A program made the position numbers and the translations under genes. The notes beneath the pieces are model-generated. The model was not told the DNA's origin and made no database searches. It was given only the letters and a program-made list of their open reading frames with translations. Positions 1 to 5,540 of a stretch of DNA of 7,052 bases are shown here, in pieces. Position 1 is the stretch's first letter, and each line of letters starts with the position of its first letter. The stretch is from Methylococcaceae bacterium (GTDB lineage Bacteria; Pseudomonadota; Gammaproteobacteria; Methylococcales; Methylomonadaceae). The stretch lies in assembly GCA_013140465.1 (NCBI GenBank), contig JABFST010000038.1, forward strand, positions 1 to 7,052, given 5' to 3'.

Positions 1-1141
1 CTTCGGTAGAAGGCAAGCCCATTTCCTCCACCCGCTGTTTGGTGGCTTTTTCGATATTGCCCAACAGTTTGCGTTCCCTAGGAGCAATAAACAGAATCGT
101 GTCGCCGGTGCGGCCCGCGCGGCCGGTACGGCCAATACGGTGGACGTAAGATTCGGTATCGTAAGGGATGTCGTAGTTGACTACATGGGTGATGCGGTCT
201 ACGTCCAAGCCTCTGGCGGCAACGTCAGTGGCGATTAAGATGTCGAGTTTGCCATTTTTTAAATGGGCAATCGTGCGTTCGCGTAAAGCTTGGGACATAT
301 CGCCATTAATGGCAGCCGCCGAATAGCCACGCGCTTCCAATTTTTCCGCCAATTCGATGGTGGCGGTTTTGGTCCTGACGAAAATAATCATGCCGTCGAA
401 AGTTTCGGCTTCAAGAATGCGGGTCAGCGCGTCCAATTTGTGCACACCGCTAACCATCCAAAAGCGTTGGCGGATATTTTCAGCCGAGGCCGTAGTCACT
501 TTAATCGTGATTTGTTCAGGATCGGTCAGGTATTCTTGGGCTATCTTGCGGATGACGGGCGGCATCGTGGCGGAGAATAAGGCGATTTGAATATCGTCTG
601 GGGTTTGTTCCAACACCCATTCAACGTCATCAATAAAGCCCATGCGCAACATTTCGTCGGCTTCGTCCAGCACTAAAGTGGTCAGGCCGTCTAGGTTTAA
701 CGTGCCTTTGCGCATGTGGTCCATCACCCGTCCGGGTGTGCCAACCACAACGTGTGCGCCGCGTTTTAGCTGGCGTAATTGGGTGCTATAGTCTTGTCCG
801 CCGTAAATGGGCAGTACATGGAAACCTTTTAAATGGGTGGCGTAGCGTTGGAAGGCTTCAGCAACTTGTATGGCGAGTTCGCGCGTGGGTGCCAGCACCA
901 ATACTTGTGGATCTTTTTGGCGAAGATCAATGCGCGTTAAAATAGGTAGCGCAAAAGCGGCGGTTTTGCCTGTGCCGGTTTGTGCTTGGCCCAACACGTC
1001 TTTGCCTTGCAGCATGTGTGGGATGACTTGTGCCTGGATAGGCGACGGTGTTTCATAACCGACATCGTCCAGTGCTTTTAGCAAAGGTTCTGTCAGTGCT
1101 AAATCACGGAACGAGGGTAATGTTGAAACATCATTGGACAT
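1..1141 (-). CDS. deaD: DEAD-box ATP-dependent RNA helicase (DeaD/CsdA type), 3' end outside window
   Basis: ATP-dependent RNA helicase that unwinds short RNA duplexes. Family members of this type act in ribosome large-subunit assembly and cold-shock mRNA turnover in the cytoplasm. The 380 codons present start at an ATG (1141) and give [16 protein letters not shown]. They contain the whole helicase core: Q motif around residues 11-36, Walker A AQTGTGKT (53-60), PTRELA (85-90), TPGRV (135-139), DEAD (159-162), SAT (190-192), IIFVRTK (252-258), [10 protein letters not shown] (304-313) and [11 protein letters not shown] (334-344). The frame is still open at base 2. Full DeaD proteins run to roughly 600 residues, so the C-terminal RNA-binding part lies beyond the left edge. 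The ribosome-binding site is weak (AGGT, 7 nt from the ATG). The gene follows the nif operon on the same strand but has its own promoter. Other DEAD-box paralogues (RhlE, RhlB) fit less well: the Q-motif and motif II contexts look like DeaD. Confidence 0.92.
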   Translation of the reverse strand, partial: MSNDVSTLPSFRDLALTEPLLKALDDVGYETPSPIQAQVIPHMLQGKDVLGQAQTGTGKTAAFALPILTRIDLRQKDPQVLVLAPTRELAIQVAEAFQRYATHLKGFHVLPIYGGQDYSTQLRQLKRGAHVVVGTPGRVMDHMRKGTLNLDGLTTLVLDEADEMLRMGFIDDVEWVLEQTPDDIQIALFSATMPPVIRKIAQEYLTDPEQITIKVTTASAENIRQRFWMVSGVHKLDALTRILEAETFDGMIIFVRTKTATIELAEKLEARGYSAAAINGDMSQALRERTIAHLKNGKLDILIATDVAARGLDVDRITHVVNYDIPYDTESYVHRIGRTGRAGRTGDTILFIAPRERKLLGNIEKATKQRVEEMGLPSTE

Positions 1142-1452
1142 GGATTTACCTGTATGGAGTTTTTGGAATGCGCGTAAGGCGCGGGGAAATGTGTGTTTAT
1201 ATTAGAATTATACCGTATTACGGCAGGTTTTGCAGAAAATAGATGGACAATGCAGGAATAGCGCGGGCTTTCTGTTAAATACTTAAAAATGGCGGTTTTT
1301 GCGCTTAACGCTGGGCTAAGTTTTAATTACGGATTGTAGCTAACGCAGGGGCTGTGAAAGTAGTAGTGTGGGTAGGGCTTTTGGCGCGCACATAAAAATT
1401 TAGCGGAGACTCCCACAAGTGAACATCTGCTTACTGCAAGACCTGTTGCCAC
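1142..1452. other. Intergenic region between the nif accessory operon and deaD
   Basis: This is 311 bp without a credible gene. It holds the deaD promoter near its left end. I looked for a rho-independent terminator behind the nif operon and saw none: the only perfect inverted motif, GGAGnCTCC near 1404-1412, has no usable loop and no T-run. A minus-strand TGGCAA...TTGCA near 1431-1452 resembles a sigma54 promoter, but the GG-GC spacing is one base too long. Nothing else is recognisable. Confidence 0.6.
1207..1235 (-). promoter_or_regulatory. Probable sigma70 promoter of deaD
   Basis: On the minus strand there is a perfect -10 TATAAT (1212-1207). It lies 17 bp from a poor -35 CTGCAA (1235-1230, 3 of 6 matches to TTGACA). 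The start would fall near 1200, leaving a leader of about 60 nt. That leader contains a short GC hairpin (GCGC-CTTAC-GCGC). The spacer carries a perfect 11-bp palindrome CCGTAnTACGG (1213-1223) abutting the -10, a plausible operator. The weak -35 suggests activator help or an extended contact; this is inference. Confidence 0.5.
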
Positions 1453-2397
1453 TTAGCGCAGCAAAGATTCATCCCACAAACGCTTATAACTGCTGTCCAT
1501 GTGCGACAATCGGGTGACGATGTGCTGCAACTGGGTGAAGGCCGGAAACCGCACCTTGTTGCCTTCGGCATACCATTGTTCCATTGCTAAGGTGAGTTTT
1601 TGCTTTTCGGCATAATCCTCGGCAATTTGGCTTTTTAACCAAGCCATGCTGTTGCTTGGGGTGAGTTCTACCAAATGATAGCAGGCGCCGTTTTCAAAGA
1701 TACGCACACCACCGCCTTCTGCGGCGGTTTGGGTCAGCTTGTCGGCATCGGTAATGGCGAGACCTGCCAGATAATTGATGCCGAACTCATGCCATTGTGG
1801 AAACCACGGCAAACTCGGCCCCATCAGCACCGTAGTGGCGTGTTCCGCCAATTGCGCCAAACGCGGAAAAGTTTTGTTGGTGATGGTGCTGGCACTTAAA
1901 AATACCCAATCGGCGCTAGGCAATAAAAACTCACAGGCGGGGTCTGGGTAATCATTAAGCTGCGGTTGCCGTTCCAAAATGCTCAGTTGGCAGTCGTCAG
2001 CATAACGCTCTATACCCGGATAATGCCCAATGACCACGACTTTTTGGTTTCTAAGCTGGGGCAAAAAATGCTCAAACACCGCCAAATTGCCGCTGTTTAA
2101 ATGCAAGCCCGCTGGCAAAGGGTGCTGGTTTAAGCTGCAATTGACCGCCGCCATACCCACAGTGGCCTGATACGGTTCCCACGCTGTCAACCACGCCGCT
2201 AATTCACCCAAGGTTTTGCCCACCAAGGTACCGGGCCACGTTAAAGTGCGGGTCGGGGTGCTGGGGCTCATCGCCAAACCCAAATGCCCTTCGGCCTTGC
2301 ACAGCGTCCACACCAAGCCTAGGTTAAGCTCCGATACGCGGGTTTCAGAGGCGGCATAGGCTGTTAGCAAGTCGTACAAATGTGTGGGTGGGTTCAT
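1453..2397 (-). CDS. DUF4213/DUF364 putative heavy-metal-chelation protein, last gene of nif accessory operon
   Basis: A 314-residue cytoplasmic protein without signal peptide or membrane segment. The N-terminal ~90 residues fit the DUF4213 (enolase-N-like) domain (GLVWTLCKAEGHLGLAMSP at 27-45, AAVNCSLN at 83-90). Residues ~95-240 fit the DUF364 Rossmann-like domain, with a strand-turn VVVIGHYPGIE (120-130), DWVFLSASTITNKTF (163-177) and VLMGPSLPWFP (190-200), all typical of that family. A ~65-residue helical tail follows. DUF364 proteins are described as putative heavy-metal chelators; the actual ligand is unknown. The ATG (2397) lies 2 nt after the TAA of the preceding gene and has no clear ribosome-binding site, so translation is probably coupled. 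Its place as last gene of a NifA-controlled operon suggests a role in handling molybdenum, iron or a FeMo-co precursor. That is inference from context only. Confidence 0.8.
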   Translation of the reverse strand: MNPPTHLYDLLTAYAASETRVSELNLGLVWTLCKAEGHLGLAMSPSTPTRTLTWPGTLVGKTLGELAAWLTAWEPYQATVGMAAVNCSLNQHPLPAGLHLNSGNLAVFEHFLPQLRNQKVVVIGHYPGIERYADDCQLSILERQPQLNDYPDPACEFLLPSADWVFLSASTITNKTFPRLAQLAEHATTVLMGPSLPWFPQWHEFGINYLAGLAITDADKLTQTAAEGGGVRIFENGACYHLVELTPSNSMAWLKSQIAEDYAEKQKLTLAMEQWYAEGNKVRFPAFTQLQHIVTRLSHMDSSYKRLWDESLLR

Positions 2398-2399
2398 AA

Positions 2400-2771
2400 T
2401 TAGGCGATGGGGATGAGTTTGGCTTCAGATTTTATGTTATCAGTATTGCCCCATGCTGTCACGCCCTCAACAAACCACTTAGCCTTGCTAGGATGGGCTT
2501 TGACCACATCAAATTCCGCATAAAAACTGCCGCCACTATTAAACTGTAGCCTGCCAACACGCTGGCTATTGGCCTTGTTATGCCAATAGCAACTTAAATT
2601 ATGATCGCCTGTATACGGATCTTTCACCAACACAAAACTGGCTTCGTCATAACTGGGATACAGTTTGATTTCACCTGCGGCAAACCCTAGCTTGTCGATT
2701 TCCGCATTAAGGCGTTGGCAGATAATTTCCGCTTGCTGGCGGTGTTCGGCGATATGGTCAGATAAATCCAT
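2400..2771 (-). CDS. Unrecognised 123-residue protein encoded in nif accessory operon
   Basis: I do not recognise a named family. The start chosen is the ATG at 2771 (MDLSDHIAEH), 11 nt past the TAG of the ferredoxin gene. The purine-rich GGGGGGAG just upstream is close to the ATG, and a TTG or GTG a few codons earlier is possible. Residues ~1-30 look like an amphipathic helix (AEHRQQAEIICQRLNAEID). Residues ~30-123 look like an all-beta fold rich in aromatics (LYPSYDEASFVL, LSCYWHNKAN, RVGRLQFNSGGSFYAEFDV, KWFVEGVTAWG). There is one Cys in the helix and one in LSCYW, so no iron-sulfur motif. There is no signal peptide or membrane segment. Its position between a nif-linked [2Fe-2S] ferredoxin and a DUF364 gene, 2 nt from the latter, makes a nitrogen-fixation role likely. 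I have a vague memory of similar proteins in other nif clusters but cannot confirm it. Confidence 0.8.
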   Translation of the reverse strand: MDLSDHIAEHRQQAEIICQRLNAEIDKLGFAAGEIKLYPSYDEASFVLVKDPYTGDHNLSCYWHNKANSQRVGRLQFNSGGSFYAEFDVVKAHPSKAKWFVEGVTAWGNTDNIKSEAKLIPIA

Positions 2772-2782
2772 AACTCCCCCCA

Positions 2783-3106
2783 CTACCAAACGTCAGCGCC
2801 AACCAGCAAACTGGCGACGGGTACACCACCTAGCAAATGCTCTTCGACGATGGTTTTGACATCGGCTTTTTTCAGTCCGCCATACATCACGCCTTCGGGA
2901 TACACCACCACGCTAGGGCCAGCATGGCAAGGCCCTAGGCAACCGGTATTGGTCAGGCCGATGGTTTCAAACAGGGCGCGGTTTTGAATTTCGTTCATAA
3001 ACTCATTCATAATTTCGGCACTGCCAGTACTGGCGCAAGAACCCCGAGGATGGCCTTGCGGGCGGTTTTGGGTACAAACGAACACATGTTTTTGGGGTCT
3101 GGGCAT
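2783..3106 (-). CDS. Thioredoxin-like [2Fe-2S] ferredoxin, nif-associated (Shethna protein I type)
   Basis: A 107-residue electron carrier. Four cysteines fit a thioredoxin-fold [2Fe-2S] protein: C11 (FVCTQNRPQGHPRGSC), C24, and the pair C56/C60 in GCLGPCHAGP. VVVYPEGVMYGG follows, as is usual for this family (Azotobacter FeSI and the Clostridium pasteurianum [2Fe-2S] protein). The start chosen is the ATG at 3106 (MPRPQKHVFVC), because homologues begin just before the first Cys strand and a GGAG lies 9 nt upstream. A longer frame back to 3160 adds 18 residues overlapping the region behind fdxB and has no such support. It lies 20 nt after fdxB in the same operon. It is likely to pass electrons to nitrogenase or its cofactor assembly proteins, or to protect nitrogenase conformationally as FeSII does (the weaker option, since FeSII is a different fold). 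Confidence 0.88.
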   Translation of the reverse strand: MPRPQKHVFVCTQNRPQGHPRGSCASTGSAEIMNEFMNEIQNRALFETIGLTNTGCLGPCHAGPSVVVYPEGVMYGGLKKADVKTIVEEHLLGGVPVASLLVGADVW

Positions 3107-3126
3107 GATGGCGATCTCCGCTGGGC

Positions 3127-3444
3127 TTAAGCTGCTTGTTTGTGGACATGGGTGAAACAATCTTTAGGACAGACGCGCGAACACGCTTCGCAGCCGATGC
3201 AATCGAGCGCATTTTTAATGCTCATCACCATGCTGTTGTCATCATCGTCCTCAAAATCGCCATAATCGTCGTTAAAATCTTCCGGGTTTAAGGCATCGGC
3301 TTTTTCCACCAAATCAAACACATCACGCGGACACACCTTAAAACAACGACCACAGCCGATGCAGGTTTTTTGGTTGATGTCGGTGACAAAGCTAGGTGTC
3401 CAACTCGCCCCGCCAAAGGTCAAGCCTGTTACAAATTCGCTCAT
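3127..3444 (-). CDS. fdxB: Nif-specific ferredoxin III, two 4Fe-4S clusters
   Basis: A 105-residue cytoplasmic low-potential ferredoxin expected to supply electrons to nitrogenase or to FeMo-co assembly. It has two complete 4Fe-4S motifs: [12 protein letters not shown] (C28, C31, C34, C38) and [12 protein letters not shown] (C82, C85, C88, C92). They are separated by a long acidic insert rich in Asp and Glu (about residues 50-70), characteristic of the nif-specific FdxB family and absent from ordinary bacterial ferredoxins. The N-terminal [17 protein letters not shown] is also typical. The ATG (3444) overlaps the stop of the preceding gene (ATGA) and has AGGAG 7 nt upstream, so both a good ribosome-binding site and translational coupling are present. 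No key residue is missing. Confidence 0.92.
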   Translation of the reverse strand: MSEFVTGLTFGGASWTPSFVTDINQKTCIGCGRCFKVCPRDVFDLVEKADALNPEDFNDDYGDFEDDDDNSMVMSIKNALDCIGCEACSRVCPKDCFTHVHKQAA

Positions 3445-3668
3445 GATTCTGCTCCTGCACTACTCGCCAAAGCGGCATTCAGTTGTTGGTTGGCTTCATC
3501 CCATGCTTTACAGGCGGCAAAGGTTGCCGTGGCTATGCCCATCAATTCGCCATAGGCATCGGGCAGCCTATCTTCAATCAAGTCATGCAATTCCATCGCT
3601 TGCTCACTTGCCAAGCGTTTGGTTTTTTTGACTTCTTTTTCCAGTTTTCTAATGTCTTCAGAGGTCAT
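3441..3668 (-). CDS. CCE_0567/DUF683 family small metalloprotein (Orf6-like, Rop-like helical hairpin)
   Basis: A 75-residue, almost wholly helical protein of the DUF683 family, found next to DUF269 genes in nif clusters (orf6 after nifENX in Azotobacter). A cyanobacterial member (cce_0567 of Cyanothece) has been described as a metal-binding protein; the biological role is unknown. It shows a charged N-terminal coiled-coil stretch ([20 protein letters not shown]), then the family signature [12 protein letters not shown] (25-36), whose His28 is a candidate metal ligand, then a second helix ([14 protein letters not shown]). The ATG at 3668 is chosen over an in-frame TTG two codons upstream because AAGGAG lies 7 nt before it. 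It is 11 nt behind the DUF269 gene and overlaps fdxB by 4 nt. The C-terminal SSAGAES tail looks disordered. Confidence 0.88.
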   Translation of the reverse strand: MTSEDIRKLEKEVKKTKRLASEQAMELHDLIEDRLPDAYGELMGIATATFAACKAWDEANQQLNAALASSAGAES

Positions 3669-3679
3669 GGGCAAACTCC

Positions 3680-4153
3680 TTAGTCAGTGGCGGCGTTGTT
3701 GTATTTTTCGATCAGCCCCAAGGCTTTTTCGATGGCCTTGTCACTTTTCTCGCACAAATCGGCGAGGCTGGCAAAGCCAAAACGGTGGGTGTCGCGCAGC
3801 ACTTTATCGACCACAATCAACTTGCCGACCATAATCAGCGCCCGTCCAAAGCCTTCGTGGGTGACGTTAATCATAGGCGCAGCCATCAACCCCGATTTTT
3901 TTTCAATCAGCGTCGCCAACGAGTTGTAATAGGCTTTCAGGCGGGCAATGGTGATTTCTTCAGGATCGCCAATCACCGGAATTTTTTGCTTACGCTCTTT
4001 GGTCAGCACCACTGGGTCGATGATGCGTGCTTCTGTCCAACCGTCGTAAGTGTCGTAAGTGTCTATGGCGCGTAATTGTTTAATGTAGTCTTTGACTATT
4101 TCCGATTGGAGGAAAAGATCGTTTTCTTGTACGACTAATTCTGCTGTAGCCAT
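3680..4153 (-). CDS. NifX-associated nitrogen fixation protein (DUF269), first gene of the operon
   Basis: A 157-residue protein, close to the usual ~150 residues of the DUF269/NifX-associated family (orf5 behind nifENX in Azotobacter). Its molecular role is unsettled; linkage to nifX and FeMo-co genes suggests cofactor trafficking or assembly. Family features visible are FLQSEIVKDYIKQLRAIDTYD near residues 13-34, KQKIPVIGDPEEITIARLKAYYN (57-79), the Met-rich APMINVTHEGFGRALIMVGKLIVV (92-115) and FGFASLADLCEKSDKAI (124-140). The ATG (4153) has GGAG 7 nt upstream. It is preceded not by nifX but by a 360-bp control region with NifA and sigma54 sites, so it opens its own transcription unit. A small oddity is the tandem TYDTYD (residues 32-37) encoded by a 9-bp repeat. 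Confidence 0.9.
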   Translation of the reverse strand: MATAELVVQENDLFLQSEIVKDYIKQLRAIDTYDTYDGWTEARIIDPVVLTKERKQKIPVIGDPEEITIARLKAYYNSLATLIEKKSGLMAAPMINVTHEGFGRALIMVGKLIVVDKVLRDTHRFGFASLADLCEKSDKAIEKALGLIEKYNNAATD

Positions 4154-4219
4154 GATTGAGCTCCGTTAGGTAGGTGGTGGTGTTGTAAGTGTCCGTAATG
4201 TACGGTTTAAAAACTAACA

Positions 4220-4235
4220 AGCAAAGCTTGTGCCA
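4220..4235 (-). promoter_or_regulatory. Sigma54 (RpoN) -24/-12 promoter of the nif accessory operon
   Basis: The minus strand reads TGGCACAAGCTTTGCT. It matches the consensus TGGCAC-N5-TTGCW at every fixed position, with exactly 10 bp between the GG and GC doublets. The -24 GG is at 4234-4233 and the -12 GC at 4222-4221. This predicts a start near 4209 and a leader of about 55 nt before the DUF269 ATG. Together with the upstream NifA and IHF-like sites it is one of the strongest regulatory calls in the window. Confidence 0.88.
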
Positions 4236-4239
4236 CACC

Positions 4240-4252
4240 TATCTTATTGATT
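4240..4252 (-). promoter_or_regulatory. Probable IHF site between NifA site and sigma54 promoter
   Basis: The minus strand reads AATCAATAAGATA, which matches WATCAANNNNTTR at all but one fixed position (A for the first T of TTR). It lies in AT-rich DNA between the NifA site and the -24/-12 promoter, where IHF normally bends nif control regions. The motif is loose, so position carries much of the weight. Confidence 0.55.
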
Positions 4253-4277
4253 TTTAGTGCTTATGGTGGATTTAGTG

Positions 4278-4293
4278 TGTAGGAAAGCTGACA
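4278..4293 (-). promoter_or_regulatory. NifA upstream activator sequence
   Basis: Palindromic TGT-N10-ACA. On the minus strand it reads TGTCAGCTTTCCTACA, which also fits the extended form TGT-N4-T-N5-ACA. The centre is about 76 bp upstream of the predicted sigma54 start, near the close end of the usual 80-150 bp range. I found only one copy in the intergenic region. Confidence 0.8.
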
Positions 4294-4385
4294 AACGCGG
4301 GATATAAACCTGACAAGCTGGGTTATTGGGGATAAAACTGACTGCCAAGGGTTTGTTTACCCTACGCTGGCGTTTGCAATAATAG

Positions 4386-4411
4386 GTAGGGGCTAATTTA
4401 TTCGCCCCTAC
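4386..4411. repeat. 26-bp palindromic repeat, copy 1
   Basis: Arms GTAGGGGCTAAT and ATTCGCCCCTAC around a TT centre, with one mismatch between arms. Its reverse complement aligns closely with copy 2 at 5307-5332, so the two copies are in opposite orientation. It lies between the NifA site and the fitA-like promoter. It could be a REP-like element, or a bidirectional terminator-like hairpin separating the divergent nif and TA units. Confidence 0.75.
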
Positions 4412-4456
4412 AAGCGCAGAGTAGGCAACACTATTTTTTAACACGAGATGAAGTTA

Positions 4457-4485
4457 TTGTCAGAATGGCAAACTGCAACCATAAT
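4457..4485 (+). promoter_or_regulatory. Sigma70 promoter of the FitA-like/PIN operon with overlapping direct repeats
   Basis: -35 TTGTCA (4457-4462) and -10 CATAAT (4480-4485), each 5 of 6 matches, are separated by an ideal 17 bp. The start would be near 4492. Two direct copies of TGCAACCA (4474-4481 and 4485-4492) are spaced 11 bp apart, about one helical turn, and overlap the -10. They would be a natural operator for the ribbon-helix-helix antitoxin encoded downstream (inference). Confidence 0.65.
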
Positions 4486-4515
4486 GCAACCAAAGCCAAC
4501 GCCGAGGACTAAACC

Positions 4516-4758
4516 ATGCCTGCACTGACCATCAAAAACATACCCGACAGCCTGTACCAACAACTTAAAACCGCCGCCACAGTGCATAGGCGCAGCATCA
4601 ACAGCGAAGTCATTGTTTGTTTGGAGCAAGTCTTAGCCGCCAACCCAACAACACCCGCTGACCGTTTAAGCCGCATCGAACAACTGCGTTCCGGCATCAA
4701 AACCAACAGCATCACACCCGAAGACATTGACCTAGCGATTAACAGCGGGCGACCATGA
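4516..4758 (+). CDS. FitA-like ribbon-helix-helix antitoxin
   Basis: An 80-residue type II antitoxin. The N-terminus MPALTIKNIPDSLYQQLKTAA, followed by RRSINSEVIVCLEQVL, is a FitA/Arc-type ribbon-helix-helix: a beta strand for DNA contact at residues 2-8 and two helices up to about residue 41. The remaining ~40 residues, including RLSRIEQLRSGI and the acidic TPEDIDLAINSGRP, would wrap the toxin and block its active site. GAGGA lies 7 nt before the ATG. The stop overlaps the toxin start (ATGA, 4755-4758), the usual arrangement that keeps antitoxin in excess. Autorepression through repeats over the -10 is likely. Confidence 0.88.
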   Translation: MPALTIKNIPDSLYQQLKTAATVHRRSINSEVIVCLEQVLAANPTTPADRLSRIEQLRSGIKTNSITPEDIDLAINSGRP

Positions 4759-5156
4759 TTGTTGCCGACACCAACATCATCAGTAATCTGTTTTTACCGA
4801 CAGTCTATTCCGAACAAGCCAGCCGACTCTATCTGCAAGATGTCGAATGGGCGGCCCCCAGCCTTTGGCGCAGTGAATTCCGTAATGTACTTGCCCTGTA
4901 CCTCCGGCAGCAGATCCTCAGTTTGCCTGAAGCATTAGCCATACAAGAAGAAGCCGAGGCGTTAATGGCGGAACGTGAATTTACCGTCACTTCCGTGCCA
5001 GTGTTAACGTTGGCAGCTAGCAGCCAGTGTTCCGCTTATGATTGCGAGTTTGTCGCCTTGGCAAAACAGCTATCGGTAAAACTAGTGACGCAAGATAAGA
5101 AAATACTGCGGGAATTTCCTGAAATTGCTAAATCGCTGGCTAGTTTTTTAAAATGA
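4755..5156 (+). CDS. vapC: PIN-domain ribonuclease toxin (FitB/VapC family)
   Basis: A 133-residue PIN-fold metal-dependent endoribonuclease, the toxin partner of the preceding antitoxin. It is complete and probably active, since all four acidic residues are present: D5 (MIVADTNIISN), E41 (LWRSEFRNVL), D96 (SAYDCEFVALA) and D114 (VTQDKKIL). Length is normal for VapC/FitB. Many VapC toxins cut initiator tRNA or the sarcin-ricin loop; the target here cannot be told from sequence. No independent ribosome-binding site is evident and translation is probably coupled to the antitoxin through the 4-nt overlap. No terminator is visible downstream; a truncated methyltransferase gene begins 30 bp later. 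Confidence 0.9.
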   Translation: MIVADTNIISNLFLPTVYSEQASRLYLQDVEWAAPSLWRSEFRNVLALYLRQQILSLPEALAIQEEAEALMAEREFTVTSVPVLTLAASSQCSAYDCEFVALAKQLSVKLVTQDKKILREFPEIAKSLASFLK

Positions 5157-5186
5157 GCGCGTCTTAACCCCCTAAACAATCCCACT

Positions 5187-5292
5187 ATGAGCAAAACCAA
5201 ACTAGAACTGACTTGGATAGGCAAGGACAAGCGGCCTAAGCTGGAGCCGAGGATATTGTTGGAAAATCCGGCGTTGTCGTATTATGCAAAAT
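5187..5292 (+). pseudogene. N-terminal fragment of type III restriction-modification DNA methyltransferase (Mod)
   Basis: The frame begins MSKTKLELTWIGKDKRPKLE and continues PRILLENPALSYYAK, which I recognise as the first ~35 residues of Mod-type adenine methyltransferases (several hundred residues). Homology ends at about K35, just before the palindromic repeat at 5306-5333. The open frame that continues to 5429 is encoded by the repeat and unrelated sequence. The catalytic DPPY and AdoMet-binding motifs are absent, so this is a dead fragment. No clear ribosome-binding site is seen before the ATG. It implies that a type III system once lay here or was brought in with the TA pair and was lost by deletion. 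Confidence 0.72.
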
Positions 5293-5305
5293 TCCGCCGC
5301 CACCC

Positions 5306-5333
5306 CGTAGGTGCGAATAAATTCGCACCTACG
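5306..5333. repeat. Palindromic repeat, copy 2, at the break of the Mod fragment
   Basis: Perfect inverted arms of 13 bp (CGTAGGTGCGAAT and ATTCGCACCTACG) around AA. It is the same repeat family as 4386-4411, in the opposite orientation. It sits 13-14 bp past the last recognisable Mod codon, so the element or a recombination at it probably marks the deletion junction. Confidence 0.8.
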
Positions 5334-5348
5334 CCGTATTTTTTGATC

Positions 5349-5540
5349 TTAATCTTCCCAAGCCTCATCCGCCATCCGCGCAAACCTTTCCGGCTCCAAA
5401 CCTTGCTGTTGTTGCAAAACTTTGGCTAGCCAACTCGACGGCCCCGGCTTTCATTTCGTTTTGCAAATCCACGCACAAGTCTTTAATGGTGCTGCCCTCA
5501 TGCACTTTCACGGGTTGGATGCCTTTGGCGAGTTGCCGAA
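5349..5540 (-). pseudogene. Frameshifted remnant of an unidentified gene, cut by the MITE-like element
   Basis: The minus strand shows two protein-like stretches in different frames: RQLAKGIQPVKVHEGSTIKD continuing LCVDLQNEMKAGAVEL (about 5540-5432), then LAKVLQQQQGLEPERFARMA continuing DEAWED and a TAA (about 5429-5349). The second picks up near 5428 where the first loses sense, so one frameshift would join them into about 63 residues. The 5' side ends at the target duplication of the element at 5536-5642, and an in-frame TAG lies just beyond it, so the rest of the gene is not recoverable here. I do not recognise the family. Chance open frames cannot be excluded. Confidence 0.35.

Noticed and set aside
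290..1242. Plus-strand open frames across the helicase gene and its leader
   Set aside because: They are antisense shadows of a clearly coding helicase frame, or low-complexity frames in the leader, without ribosome-binding sites.
1431..1452. Sigma54-like TGGCAA...TTGCA on the minus strand behind the nif operon
   Set aside because: There are 11 bp between the GG and GC doublets instead of 10, the -24 hexamer lacks its last C, and there is no NifA site upstream.
4341..4380. Short inverted repeats (AGGGT/ACCCT and similar) as a terminator or second NifA site
   Set aside because: Stems are only 5 bp with no T-run, and there is no second TGT-N10-ACA at correct spacing.
4244..4444. Minus-strand open frame of 66 codons upstream of the DUF269 gene
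   Set aside because: It runs through the NifA, IHF and repeat sites, has no ribosome-binding site, and part of its sequence is translated repeat.
5293..5429. Continuation of the Mod frame (FRRHPVGANKFAPTPY...) as a real protein end
   Set aside because: This stretch is translation of the palindromic repeat and adjoining sequence. The same VGANK-APT-Y string arises from the other repeat copy in another context.
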